DNA from: Stenotrophomonas sp. SAU14A_NAIMI4_5
GTDB lineage: Bacteria > Pseudomonadota > Gammaproteobacteria > Xanthomonadales > Xanthomonadaceae
Assembly: GCF_003086795.1 (NCBI RefSeq)
Contig: NZ_CP026003.1
Coordinates: 3,398,579-3,462,578, forward strand
Direction of reading: 5' to 3'
DNA: 64,000 bases
Positions 19,321 to 27,145 of this stretch are shown in pieces; the first letter of the stretch is position 1; each line of letters begins with the position of its first letter. The notes under the pieces were generated by a model. The model was not told where the DNA came from. It saw nothing but the letters and a program-made list of their open reading frames with translations, and ran no database searches. Made by a program: the position numbers and the translations under genes.

Positions 19321-20184
19321 TCAAGGCTGGGCCGGCGGGTGCGCCGGGAACAGCGTGCGCAGCGCCTGCAGCGCCGCCGGGTGGTAGACCGTGCTGTGGG
19401 TTTCCTGCGGGAACGGCTGATAGCCGGCCAGCAGCGACGGCGACGCGCCCTGCAGCAGCGCGCTCAGTTGCTGCGCGGTCTGCGCCAGCTCCGGCTGCCC
19501 GCTGCTGGCCAGGAACACGCGCGGCTTGGCCTTGGCCACCGCCGGCAGCAGCTTGGGAGCCGCAGCCAGCAGCGCGCCCTTGTTCCACCACAGGCTCGGG
19601 TCCAGCGCGATATAGCTGTTGAACAGCGTCGGTTCCTGCAGCAGGGTTTCGACCACGAACAGGCCCGCCAGCGATTCGCCAATCAGCGCGCGCTCGTCGG
19701 TGGTCGGGTAGCGCTGGCGCACCTGCGGCATCAGTTCGTCACGCAGGAACGCGCGGTAGGCGGCCGAACCACCAATGCGCGGTGCGATCTTCTGGTCCTC
19801 CGGGTCGCCGCTGGGGCCGGTCATGTCGCGGCGGCGCTCGGTGTTCTCGATGCCCACCAACAGGAACGGACGCATGCTGTCGTTGCCGCTCAGCACCTGC
19901 ACCAGGCCGGCCACGTGCAGGAAATCCTCGCCGATGCCACCGTCGGGCATGTACAGCACCGGCAGCGGCGTCTTCGGGTCCAGGCCCCAGGGCTGCGGGC
20001 GGTACACGTTGATGCGGCGGGTTTCGCCCAATGCCTTCGATTCGATGGTGAAGGTCTCGCCGATCACCAGCGGGCTGGCGGGTGCAGCCTGCGTGTTCGG
20101 CGCCGGTTCGGCAGCCATCAGCGGTGTAGCGGAGACGGCGGACAACAACAGCGACAGCACGATCAAGCGCATGGAGCGACCCAT
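19321..20184 (-). CDS. Putative secreted esterase (paralogue of the downstream gene)
   Basis: A 287-residue protein with a Sec signal peptide (MRLIVLSLLLS core, cleavage near 'PLMAAEP'). It has the same esterase fold as its neighbour: 'LPVLYMPDGG', nucleophile 'GESLAGLFVVE' (Ser), and 'ETHSTVYHPA' with the probable catalytic His. The pair is a tandem duplication; this copy lacks a lipobox. Start is taken at 20184 (MGRSMRL), with 20172 as an alternative that shortens the n-region. A ferric-siderophore or general carboxylesterase role is possible. No siderophore genes are adjacent. Confidence 0.82.
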   Translation of the reverse strand: MGRSMRLIVLSLLLSAVSATPLMAAEPAPNTQAAPASPLVIGETFTIESKALGETRRINVYRPQPWGLDPKTPLPVLYMPDGGIGEDFLHVAGLVQVLSGNDSMRPFLLVGIENTERRRDMTGPSGDPEDQKIAPRIGGSAAYRAFLRDELMPQVRQRYPTTDERALIGESLAGLFVVETLLQEPTLFNSYIALDPSLWWNKGALLAAAPKLLPAVAKAKPRVFLASSGQPELAQTAQQLSALLQGASPSLLAGYQPFPQETHSTVYHPAALQALRTLFPAHPPAQP

Positions 20185-20310
20185 CCTGGGAAAGATGCCG
20201 AGCATAGCGCCATGTCGCGTGCGTTGGCGCTGCGTGATGCTTGAACTGCATCGGGGAATGACCGCGCGCACGGGTGCTACCCTGCATGGCCCCTTACAAG
20301 GAGTTGGTAC

Positions 20311-20412
20311 ATGGGCGCATTCAGCATCTGGCATTGGATCATCCTTCTGGCGGTTGTCCTGATCCCCGTCGGCATCGTGGCCGCGATCGTCGCGATTGCC
20401 CGCAAAAAGTAG
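20311..20412 (+). CDS. 33-residue single-helix membrane microprotein
   Basis: ATG 20311 is preceded by AAGGAG at good spacing and opens a 33-codon frame. The product has a short 'MGAFSIWHWI' start, one continuous hydrophobic helix (about residues 10-29) and a basic end 'ARKK'. The N-terminus resembles TatA, which begins in the same way, but the amphipathic helix and tail of TatA are missing. Its TAG stop (20410-20412) is part of the GTAG head of a palindromic repeat. Too short for routine gene calling. The function is unknown. Confidence 0.6.
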   Translation: MGAFSIWHWIILLAVVLIPVGIVAAIVAIARKK

Positions 20413-20568
20413 ATCCACGCCATGCGTGGATGACCGACCGCGCGATGATTTATGTTGACCCATGCCATGCGCGCACGGTCTGACCGCGCAATGACGTCTG
20501 TTGACGCATGCCATGCGTGGACGGTCTGACGACGCGATGACTTCTGTAGAGCCGAGCCCACGCTCGGC
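20409..20568 (+). repeat. Tandem array of four GTAG/GTTG palindromes, 45-46 bp period
   Basis: Units start at 20409 (GTAGATCCACGC), 20454 (GTTGACCCATGCC), 20500 (GTTGACGCATGCC) and 20546 (GTAGAGCCGAGCCC). Units 1-3 share the ATGCG core and are separated by near-identical spacers (GGTCTGACCGCGCAATGA type). The middle two have lost the GTAG head. No coding is apparent from 20413 to 20965 apart from this array. Confidence 0.7.
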
Positions 20569-20965
20569 TGCTCTTTGCGCGAGTGGGCGGCCCAAGCACA
20601 ACTCTCCTCGACCCTGTCGCATACGCACAGAAAATCAGGCCTCAAGCTCGCCCGCCCGGCCGCCATCCAAAGAAAAAGTGAAGCCAGCTTTACAAGCGTC
20701 GCCTCACAACAGATGGCTCACGCAGTGCAATTCACGACACTCCTCGCCGTGATCCACCAAACACTGCAGCAGATACGTCGCATGCTGTCGTTTGCGGCGT
20801 CACACCTGCCTGCGACACTCTCTCCGTGCGCCTGGACCTCGCAGGTCTTTCGGAAAACTCCGATTGAATTCCAGGCGCGGGCGTAACCAACATGCCGCGC
20901 CACCGACAACGGATGGCACCGGGCCTGCAAGCCCGTAGTGACATTCACGCTGTTGTTTACGCTCG

Positions 20966-21050
20966 CCCGTCGGCACCGTTCTCGAATGGTGCCGACGGGT
21001 GATCCGTCGGCCTTTATGGCGGGCGGTGCGTGGGGGTCTTCGGGCCCGCC
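20966..21050 (+). promoter_or_regulatory. Leader with mutually exclusive hairpins before the 21148 gene
   Basis: Stem A is a perfect 12-bp hairpin (20966-20977 with 20988-20999). Its 3' arm can instead pair with 21004-21011 (GCCGACGG/CCGTCGGC, 8 bp), so the two folds exclude each other. A third hairpin (21018-21024 with 21044-21050) follows. The set lies about 100 bp upstream of ATG 21148 and resembles an attenuator-like leader. No ligand or factor is implied by the sequence. Confidence 0.4.
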
Positions 21051-21147
21051 GGTTAATAGCGTGATGTCATCCGGACTTGCAGCCATGCACCGTCCGCCAC
21101 CCGCATCCGCGCGGTGGCGTTACCGCCCTGGATCCGAGGAAATCGAG

Positions 21148-21510
21148 ATGAACCGACGTCCGCCCCATGCTCCCTACCCCACCAGCAACAGCGGCAACGA
21201 TGATGGCGACAACCCCACGCCCGACCTGAGCACGTTCTGGGGATGCCTCAAACGCATCCGCGACGGCGACGGTGCGGATGGCCTGCTCTGGCCGGAAACC
21301 ACCCTGCCGCCGGGCCGCGAACAGGCCATGGCCCGCGTAGAACGCGCAGCCGTTGGCATGCTCACCGTGGCGGAAATGCTGCACGCCGCCGAACGCTGCC
21401 GGTTGATGGCCACACCCGATCGGCATCTGGACGAAGGCGTGGTCGATGGCCTGTTCATGGCCTGCCGTGGGCTGGCCGAACTGGTATGCCGGGAAGTGCG
21501 GCCGGAGTAA
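21148..21510 (+). CDS. Small protein of unknown function
   Basis: A 120-residue protein starting at ATG 21148 after GAGGAAATCGAG. The first 35 residues are Pro/Asn/Asp-rich and probably disordered. The rest is helical ('ERAAVGMLTVAEMLHAAERC', 'GLFMACRGLAELV'). The general pattern of a disordered head followed by two helices recalls small pseudomonad DUF6124/DUF3077 proteins, but I cannot confirm the family. An unusually long structured leader precedes it. Confidence 0.6.
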   Translation: MNRRPPHAPYPTSNSGNDDGDNPTPDLSTFWGCLKRIRDGDGADGLLWPETTLPPGREQAMARVERAAVGMLTVAEMLHAAERCRLMATPDRHLDEGVVDGLFMACRGLAELVCREVRPE

Positions 21511-21587
21511 CTGCATCGTCATCGAGTACCGGCCCATCCCTGGGCCGGACCGATGTAAAGTCACGTGGCACTTACAAGGAGGTTCGC

Positions 21588-21917
21588 ATGTTGAATGCAC
21601 TGATCATCGCAGCACTGGCCGCAGGCCCGGCCGCATCCGCGCCCTATGCCGATTGCCTGCTGGGCAACATCCAGCCCGGCCTGACGGATCGTACCCTGCA
21701 GCTGGTGCAGCAGGCCTGCGCCGCGAAACACCCCGACAGCTTCGTTGCCGCAATGGAAATGGAGCGCCAGTTCGGCAACCAGCGGCGGGCACAGATCGAT
21801 GCGGAGCGTGCTGCAGCAGAGCGTTCTGCCAATGCTGCCGCGAATGCAGCGGCGATTGCCGCGCAGGCCGCAGCAGATCGTGAGGCGGAACGAGCCAAGG
21901 GTGCCGACGCGAAGTAG
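21588..21917 (+). CDS. Small exported protein of unknown function
   Basis: A 109-residue protein after AAGGAGG (good spacing to ATG 21588). It has a short signal peptide (cleavage near 'GPAASAPYA'), a compact region with two cysteines ('DCLLGNIQPGL' and 'QQACAAKHP') that may form a disulphide, and an Ala-rich helical tail with heptad-like spacing (residues 65-105). The 'C..GN...G' then 'C..KHP' spacing recalls small four-cysteine exported proteins of the VF_A0006 type, of which this would have only two cysteines. That link is weak. Confidence 0.6.
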   Translation: MLNALIIAALAAGPAASAPYADCLLGNIQPGLTDRTLQLVQQACAAKHPDSFVAAMEMERQFGNQRRAQIDAERAAAERSANAAANAAAIAAQAAADREAERAKGADAK

Positions 21918-22055
21918 GCCACGTTACCTCGGTGATCAATCGGGCCGGAGTGGTCCGCGCCATGGTGGCCATGCGGACATCACGGCGGGAGCTGATCTGA
22001 TTGTGAGCGGCGTTGCGCAGCGGATTGCCGCGCAACGCTGAAGCCTGGCGCGGGC

Positions 22056-22541
22056 TCAGCCCGCCGAGCAGGCGACGTCCATCACCGCGGCATTCAATGT
22101 GGCCGCATGCACCGGCACAGGATCGAGCGGCTTGGGCTCGCCGCCGAGATACTCGTTGTCTGCGCTGAGTTCAATACTCGAGAGATGGGCCACGGTGTGC
22201 TTCTTGCAGTCATAGCGCGATCGCACATCCATATATCGGGTCCGGGGATGAACCTTGAGATCGTCGGGAACGGTATCAAGCACCTGACGGATCGACAGCG
22301 TGACGGTGTCACCTTCACGACGCAGCTTCTGCTGCCTGTCGATATAGGTCTTGGATGACGCACTGCTGCCCAGGTAGTACCAGCGTTCTGGCGACTTGAC
22401 CCCGTCTGCTCGTGCTGATGCCAGCGTGCCTGCATTCCCCTGCGTCGCCCCCGCTTTTTCGGCCGCCTGGACCGAAGTACTGCCCAGAGCCACAGTGGCG
22501 AGAAGAATGGCGCCAACGCGCTTCAATTCAACAAACGTCAT
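22056..22541 (-). CDS. Exported protein, surface-adhesin-E-like
   Basis: A 161-residue protein with a Sec signal ('VALGSTSVQA' cleavage region). The mature part matches the pattern of the surface-adhesin protein E family: 'RWYYLG', 'KTYIDRQ', a run of alternating strands, and 'SRYDCKKHTVAHLSSI' with a conserved Cys, then a second Cys near the end ('DVACSAG') for a likely disulphide. The family is small secreted proteins of unclear role in most bacteria. The start at 22541 (MTFVELKR) has a weak ribosome site, so the exact start is uncertain. Confidence 0.65.
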   Translation of the reverse strand: MTFVELKRVGAILLATVALGSTSVQAAEKAGATQGNAGTLASARADGVKSPERWYYLGSSASSKTYIDRQQKLRREGDTVTLSIRQVLDTVPDDLKVHPRTRYMDVRSRYDCKKHTVAHLSSIELSADNEYLGGEPKPLDPVPVHAATLNAAVMDVACSAG

Positions 22542-22708
22542 GTAATTACTGCTCCTTGCTACGACATGGGGGGAGAGAGTATGCCGTTCGACCGAGCCTC
22601 GATTTCCACTCTTGCCTGAATAGGTTGCCCTTCAACTTCGCAGCGAGGCTTGATCACGCTGCGCAAAGGCAGGACAGCGCCCGCATTGCATCTGGGCTAC
22701 GCTCTGCC

Positions 22709-23545
22709 TCAGTGCTGGTCCAGGGAGAACGTGCGGAGCTGCCGCTCGGCCGTCTTGATGTCCTTCGGGTTCGCGCCCGAACGCGCCGGTTGCGGGCCGG
22801 CGAGCAGGGCGCCGCCGTCGGACACTTCATAGATCAGAAACGGCAGCGCGCTGAACGCCGCCTCCGGTTGCTTGCGCGCCTCGGCCGTCCACTGCTCGTA
22901 AAGATTCTTCGACAGCGCGAGCAGGTAACGCTTGCCGGGAACGAGAGCGACTTCGGACGACACCTCCATCAGCAGGCCGTCCGGCATGAGCCCGGATTTG
23001 CGCGCGAGGTACACCGTGTCTCCCGGCGTGCGCGAACCCTTCAACGAGTCGACGACGGTCAGCGGAATCGCCGACAGGAAACCGTCCAAACGGGTTCGCC
23101 CTTGCACGGCCGGCCCGGCGGTGGCGATCACGACCGTGTCGGCCATCGCCATTTGCTCGCCGGGCGAGGCCGTGCCCGAGAAAAATTTGCGCACGAGCTC
23201 GAACAGATCCACATCGCGTTTGCGATAGGCCGATACATCAGCGGCCGTGAAGCCCAGCGCCGCCAGATCGATCGCGGCCTCGCGCGTCGCGGCCTGCCGC
23301 TGCTCGACACTCAAGTCGATGACGTGGCCGGTGGCGTCGCGCAATGGCGCCGGCGGTCGCGCGTCGCCCGTCGCGACCAAGGCCTCGTACGCACCTTGGC
23401 GATCGCGCCGGGACAGGGCTTGTATGCGTTTTTGCTGGTGCGACTGCGCTTGCGCAAGTTCGTTAGCCGGCGCGGCCGAGACGGCGGCCGGGAGCGAGAC
23501 GGCGGCGCCGCTCAACAGCGCCAGGAAAACCAAAGTTCGTTGCAT
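22709..23545 (-). CDS. Exported protein of unknown function
   Basis: A 278-residue protein after AAGGAGAAAG; start 23545 gives 'MQRTLVFLALLSG' and a Sec signal cleaved near 'VSAAPA'. The mature part begins with a coiled Gln/Arg-rich helix (about residues 28-55), then a domain with 'DTVVIATAGPAVQGR', 'LTVVDSLKG' and 'GKRYLLALSKNLY', which looks like a small beta-barrel (OB- or TIMP-like) followed by an alpha/beta tail. I do not recognise a named family. The gene sits next to a decayed patch beside tRNA-Lys. Confidence 0.65.
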   Translation of the reverse strand: MQRTLVFLALLSGAAVSLPAAVSAAPANELAQAQSHQQKRIQALSRRDRQGAYEALVATGDARPPAPLRDATGHVIDLSVEQRQAATREAAIDLAALGFTAADVSAYRKRDVDLFELVRKFFSGTASPGEQMAMADTVVIATAGPAVQGRTRLDGFLSAIPLTVVDSLKGSRTPGDTVYLARKSGLMPDGLLMEVSSEVALVPGKRYLLALSKNLYEQWTAEARKQPEAAFSALPFLIYEVSDGGALLAGPQPARSGANPKDIKTAERQLRTFSLDQH

Positions 23546-23865
23546 ATCACTTTCTCCTTGCGAGGTGTTCGTCCGTACCGTGGACTGGGGTCGCTGTACT
23601 GAACCGGCGGCCGGACCGCGTCGGCGGTCATTCGTTCGAAGCGAGGCACCGTGCATGAAGGGCGTGGGCGTTCGACCGTGCCTCCGGCGAATATAGCCCG
23701 GGACGTTCTCACCCGTGTCGGAGTTTTCCTAGGCGGCAGATCGACCCATCGATGCTGCTGCAGGGGGATGTTTGAGCACCAGCGACACGAGCATGAAGGC
23801 AGGGGAGCCGGTGGTCAGCGACACATTAAACCGCACAGACCAGTACCCCCGCGGGTGGGTTGTCG

Positions 23866-24135
23866 ATGACCTTCACCTTCGCCGGTGAGGCGCATCTGCA
23901 GACCGCACGCGATGCGTGGCGTGCGCACGCATACGCCACGATCGATGCGCCCGTGACGCTGGCAGCAACTGCGAGCCAGAGGTTGACGGCCTAGATTGGC
24001 CAGGCGCTGTTCAATGATCCGGCGATGGACCTAATGCAGATCGCCAACCGAGTTGGGGGCCGCGCGGAGGGCGCTCGGCGTGCCGCTGCTCACATCTATC
24101 GGCAGCAGTTGGAGCTTTCTCGTTTCCAGAGACAG
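23866..24135 (+). pseudogene. Interrupted reading frame of unknown origin
   Basis: From ATG 23866 a plausible frame ('MTFTFAGEAHLQTARDAW') runs to an in-frame TAG at 23992-23994 and continues in the same frame with coding-like composition ('MDLMQIANRVGGRAEGARRAAA') to about 24135. This looks like a gene broken by a nonsense change or a fragment of mobile DNA. No family is recognised. The remaining intergenic DNA, 23546-23865, shows no gene. Confidence 0.3.
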
Positions 24136-24190
24136 CAGCCAACCACACTACGGCCTGGCCGCAGTGGCAATCAGCAAAGCAGAGGTACAC

Positions 24191-24418
24191 ATGACCAGCA
24201 CCGTCGACAGCGACAACGCCACCACGACCGACGACGCGCTGATCGCCCTGCGCAAGGTCGAAGAGGACTGCGGTTTCTCCAAGGCCAGCATCTACCGGAT
24301 GATGGCGCGCGGCGAATTCCCGAAGCCTGCCAAACGCGCCGGCCGCAGCGTGCGCTGGTTGTAGTCCGAAGTGCAGCAGTGGGTGCGAAACGAATGGCGC
24401 CCGCAGGCACCGGCCTGA
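24191..24418 (+). pseudogene. AlpA-type excisionase/transcriptional regulator with a nonsense codon
   Basis: From ATG 24191 the frame encodes an N-terminal acidic tail and an AlpA/MerR-like helix-turn-helix: 'CGFSKASIYRMMARGEFPKP' region, then 'RSVRWL'. A TAG at 24362-24364 stops it at residue 57. Beyond the stop the same frame continues 'SEVQQWVRNEWRPQ' to TGA 24418. In AlpA proteins the motif normally reads RWL-E-SEV, so the TAG most simply replaces a GAG codon. Such regulators belong to integrated islands and prophages. It lies 93 bp beyond the 3' end of tRNA-Lys, a usual integration site. Confidence 0.6.
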
Positions 24419-24455
24419 TCAAGCACCCGGAATGTAGGCACCATCCAGGCACCAA

Positions 24456-24487
24456 ACGAAAAAGGCACCGCAGAGCGGTGCCTTTTT
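24456..24487 (-). terminator. Rho-independent terminator for tRNA-Lys
   Basis: A stem of GGCACCGC/GCGGTGCC with a 3-base loop, flanked by A-runs on the left and T-runs on the right, so it can terminate in either direction. It lies 25 bp beyond the tRNA 3' end on the minus strand, and also downstream of the broken AlpA gene on the plus strand. Confidence 0.85.
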
Positions 24488-24511
24488 GACGACCTAAGTC
24501 GTTGAATGCAT

Positions 24512-24587
24512 TGGTGGGCCGTGATGGATTCGAACCATCGACCAAAAGATTAAAAGTCTTCTGCTCTACCGACTGAGCTAACGGCCC
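24512..24587 (-). tRNA. tRNA-Lys (anticodon TTT)
   Basis: A 76-nt cloverleaf on the minus strand: acceptor GGGCCGT/ACGGCCC, D-loop TTAGCTCAGTCGGTAGAGC, anticodon loop CTTTTAA (TTT, Lys), T-arm with GGTTCGAATCC, and an encoded CCA end (24514-24512). All stems pair. The DNA past its 3' end carries a broken AlpA-type gene, as expected next to an island integration site. Confidence 0.95.
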
Positions 24588-24656
24588 ATGCATGCCCTGC
24601 CTCTCGACGGGGTCGGCATTTTAACCTACTTTGATGGCTGGGTGGGAGGGCAGAAG

Positions 24657-24764
24657 TGTGCGAACCAACGGTTCGCACCCACCAGGGGAGCAGTTCGCAC
24701 CCACCAAGAGCGGGTTCGCACCCACCGGGGGCTGGTTCGAATGCCGGCCAGCGGCCGGCACTAC
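24657..24764. repeat. GTTCGCACCCACC repeats ending in a GTAG palindrome
   Basis: A palindrome GTGCGAACCaacGGTTCGCAC (24657-24677) is followed by two more spaced copies of TTCGCACCCACC (near 24693 and 24714), then by a minus-strand GTAG palindrome (24743-24764). They lie between queC and tRNA-Lys. The same GTGCGAACC palindrome recurs at about 37427. Confidence 0.65.
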
Positions 24765-24766
24765 CA

Positions 24767-25432
24767 TTACGCGTACAGCGTCGGGTCGGCTACGCCGGCA
24801 TCGGCGAAGCCCTGCGCGCGCAGGCGGCAGGCATCGCAGTGGCCGCAGGCGGCGCCGTTGGCGTCGGCGTTGTAGCAGGACACGGTCAGGCCGAAATCCA
24901 CGCCCAGGCGCACGCCTTCGCTGACGATCTGCGCCTTGCTGAGGAACTGCAGCGGTGCGTGCACGGTGATGCCCGCCCCTTCCACGCCCGACTTGGTGGC
25001 CAGGTTGGCCAGCGCCTGGAAGGCGGCGATGAACTCGGGGCGGCAATCCGGGTAGCCCGAATAGTCCACGGCGTTGACGCCGCAGAAGATGTCGTTGGCG
25101 CCGAGCACTTCGGCCCAGCCCAGGGCCAGCGACAGCATGATGGTGTTGCGCGCCGGCACGTAGGTGACCGGGATGCCCTCGCCGCCCGCTTCGGGCACGT
25201 CGATGTCATCGGTCAGGGCCGAGCCGCCGATGCTGCGCAGGTCCACGTCCACGGTCTTGTGGGCGATCACGCCCTGGGCCTTGGCCACGCGAACGGCGGC
25301 GTCCAGCTCGGAGGTGTGGCGCTGGCCATAGCGCACGCTCAGGGCATGCACGGCGAAGCCCTGTTCCTGGGCCATGGCGATGACGGCGGCTGAATCCATG
25401 CCGCCGGAGAGAAGCACGACTGCCTTCTTCAT
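24767..25432 (-). CDS. queC: 7-cyano-7-deazaguanine synthase QueC
   Basis: A 221-residue enzyme that converts 7-carboxy-7-deazaguanine to preQ0 with ATP and ammonia in queuosine synthesis. It has the PP-loop '[10 protein letters not shown]' at the N-terminus, '[21 protein letters not shown]', and the zinc site of four cysteines near the C-terminus ('[20 protein letters not shown]'). Start 25432 ([11 protein letters not shown]) is preferred over an upstream in-frame codon because it gives the family N-terminus. It follows queE by 78 bp in the same operon. Confidence 0.95.
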   Translation of the reverse strand: MKKAVVLLSGGMDSAAVIAMAQEQGFAVHALSVRYGQRHTSELDAAVRVAKAQGVIAHKTVDVDLRSIGGSALTDDIDVPEAGGEGIPVTYVPARNTIMLSLALGWAEVLGANDIFCGVNAVDYSGYPDCRPEFIAAFQALANLATKSGVEGAGITVHAPLQFLSKAQIVSEGVRLGVDFGLTVSCYNADANGAACGHCDACRLRAQGFADAGVADPTLYA

Positions 25433-25510
25433 GGGTAAAACATCCGGTTGGGAGGGGAAAGCCAGCACGCTGTCCCGCGCCGGAACTACATCAGGGCACC
25501 ACGCCCGGGC

Positions 25511-26212
25511 TCATCGGCCCGGCTCGTCGTTCCACAGAATCTTGTGCAGCTGCATCTGGAAGCGCACCGGCAGCCGGTCTTCGACGATCCAGTCGGCCAG
25601 CTGGCGCGCGGTGATCTCGCCCTTGCTGGGCGAGAAGAACACGGTGCAGCGCTTCACCAGGTCGTGCTCGGCGAGCATGCCCTTGGCCCAGTCGTAATCT
25701 TCGCGGCTGCAGATGACGAACTTGATCTGGTCGCGCGCGGTCAGCAGCGGCAGGTTTTCCAGACGGTTGCGCGCGGCCTCGGCCGAGCCCGGGGTCTTGA
25801 TGTCCACGACGCGCGACACGCGCGGGTCGACCGCGCTGACGTCCAGCGCGCCGGAGGTTTCCAGCGAGACGTCCATGCCGGCGTCGCAGAGCTTCTGCAG
25901 CAGCACCAGGCAGCGCTTCTGCGCCAGCGGCTCGCCGCCGGTCACGCAGACATGGCGCACGCCCTGGGCCAGCACCTCGGCCACGATGTCGTCGATATCC
26001 CACCAGGTGCCGCCGTGGAAGGCGTAGGCCGTGTCGCAGTAGTTGCAGCGCAGCGGGCAGCCGGTCAGGCGCACGAACACGGTCGGCCAGCCGGCGGTAT
26101 CGGCTTCGCCCTGCAGCGAGGTGAAGATCTCGGTGATCTTCAGCCGGGGCAGCGGCGACTGCACGATTTCGCTGGGGGTAGCGACGGCGGCGGACGGGGA
26201 AACGGCGGTCAT
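25511..26212 (-). CDS. queE: 7-carboxy-7-deazaguanine synthase QueE (radical SAM)
   Basis: A 233-residue radical SAM enzyme making 7-carboxy-7-deazaguanine. It shows 'EIFTSLQGE', the cluster motif 'CPLRCNYCDTAY' (CxxxCxxC), 'VCVTGGEPLAQ' for SAM binding, and 'ETSGALDVS'. The C-terminal 'PVRFQMQLHKILW' is typical. Start 26212 (MTAVSP) adds a short Ala/Ser-rich extension of about 25 residues before the conserved core. It follows cpoB by about 110 bp with a GTAG palindrome in between. Confidence 0.94.
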   Translation of the reverse strand: MTAVSPSAAVATPSEIVQSPLPRLKITEIFTSLQGEADTAGWPTVFVRLTGCPLRCNYCDTAYAFHGGTWWDIDDIVAEVLAQGVRHVCVTGGEPLAQKRCLVLLQKLCDAGMDVSLETSGALDVSAVDPRVSRVVDIKTPGSAEAARNRLENLPLLTARDQIKFVICSREDYDWAKGMLAEHDLVKRCTVFFSPSKGEITARQLADWIVEDRLPVRFQMQLHKILWNDEPGR

Positions 26213-26270
26213 GGCGGGCAATTCTTCATGGGGCGGGCGGCCGGATCAGCAGGCGCCGGAAACGAAAGCA

Positions 26271-26293
26271 GCCGAGCATGGGCTCGGCTCTAC
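26271..26293 (-). repeat. SMAG-type GTAG palindrome
   Basis: A minus-strand GTAGAGCCGAGCCCATGCTC palindrome between cpoB and queE. It could reduce read-through from the tol-pal operon into the queuosine genes. Confidence 0.78.
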
Positions 26294-26323
26294 AGGTTAC
26301 GTATTGTACGCCGGGTCAGCGAA

Positions 26324-27142
26324 TCAGCGGATCTGCTTGCCCAGGCGGATCGACTGCAGGCGGTCCTGCGCGGTGCGCGCGGCGTCCGAGCCCGGGTACT
26401 GCGCCACGACGGTTTCCAGGGTCTGCTGGGCCTGGTCGACCTTGCCTTCGCCATACAGCGAGAGGCCAACCTTGAGCAGGCCGCCGGAGGCCTTGTCGTG
26501 GGTGGGATAACGCGAGATCAGTTCGCGGAACTGGGTCTCGGCCATCGGGAAATTGCGGGTGGCGTAGTAGCTCTCACCCAGCCAGTACAGCGCATTGGGG
26601 GTGTAGACGCCGTTGGGGTACAGCTCCAGGAAGCTCAGGAACAGCTGTGCCGAATCGTCGTACTTGCCAGCCTTGAGGGCATCGAAGGCGACGTTGTACG
26701 AGGTGCGCTCATCACCGGTCGCCGCGAGGCTGCCCGGGTCGCCATGCACCGAAGGCGGCCGCTCGGAAGTGGCCGCTGCAGTGGGCTGCGCCGGGGCCGC
26801 AGGGGCCGTCGACGAGGTGGCCGGAACAGGCGGCAGGGCCGGCGCTGCATTGCCCCCTTCCAACCGGTTCAGGCGGCTGTCCAGATCCAGGTACTGGTCC
26901 TGGGCGGACTGCTTGAGCTGGGCGTTTTCGTGCTGGATCTGCTCGAGGGTCGACTGCAGGCTGGTGACCTGCTGCCGCAGCTGATTGATCTGGTTCAACA
27001 GGTCCTGGTTGGCACTGTTGTTGTACATCTGCTGCTCGAGGGAACCGACACGGTCGGCCAGGCTCTGCCGCTGTGCATGCGCCGGTGCGGCAGCCACGAG
27101 GGCTGCCGCAACGACCAGCATCAGTTTGATGCCAATGCGCAT
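26324..27142 (-). CDS. cpoB: Cell division coordinator CpoB (YbgF), Tol-Pal associated
   Basis: A 272-residue periplasmic protein. Signal peptide (cleavage near 'APAHAQ'), an N-terminal coiled coil that trimerises (about residues 30-95, Gln/Leu heptads), an Ala/Pro-rich linker (about 105-140), then a TPR domain ('YNVAFDALKAGKYDDSA', 'YWLGESYYATRNF') to the C-terminus. It links peptidoglycan synthesis with outer-membrane constriction through the Tol machine. It starts three bases after the pal stop, so it belongs to the tol-pal operon. Confidence 0.93.
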   Translation of the reverse strand: MRIGIKLMLVVAAALVAAAPAHAQRQSLADRVGSLEQQMYNNSANQDLLNQINQLRQQVTSLQSTLEQIQHENAQLKQSAQDQYLDLDSRLNRLEGGNAAPALPPVPATSSTAPAAPAQPTAAATSERPPSVHGDPGSLAATGDERTSYNVAFDALKAGKYDDSAQLFLSFLELYPNGVYTPNALYWLGESYYATRNFPMAETQFRELISRYPTHDKASGGLLKVGLSLYGEGKVDQAQQTLETVVAQYPGSDAARTAQDRLQSIRLGKQIR

Positions 27143-27145
27143 GGA

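Noticed and set aside
20311..20412. Calling the microprotein a functional TatA
   Set aside because: Only the first ten residues resemble TatA; the amphipathic helix and acidic tail are missing, and no tatBC is nearby.
20718..21086. 122-codon minus-strand frame in the 20.7-21.1 kb gap
   Set aside because: No ribosome site or domain, and it overlaps the hairpin leader; it is better explained as non-coding sequence.
23546..24587. A prophage or active island at tRNA-Lys
   Set aside because: No integrase, no attachment-site duplication and no phage structural gene is visible; only remnants are supported.
24657..24764. Repeats that might be a CRISPR array
   Set aside because: Only three short palindrome-derived repeats with spacers of under 15 bp; there are no cas genes and no uniform spacer length.
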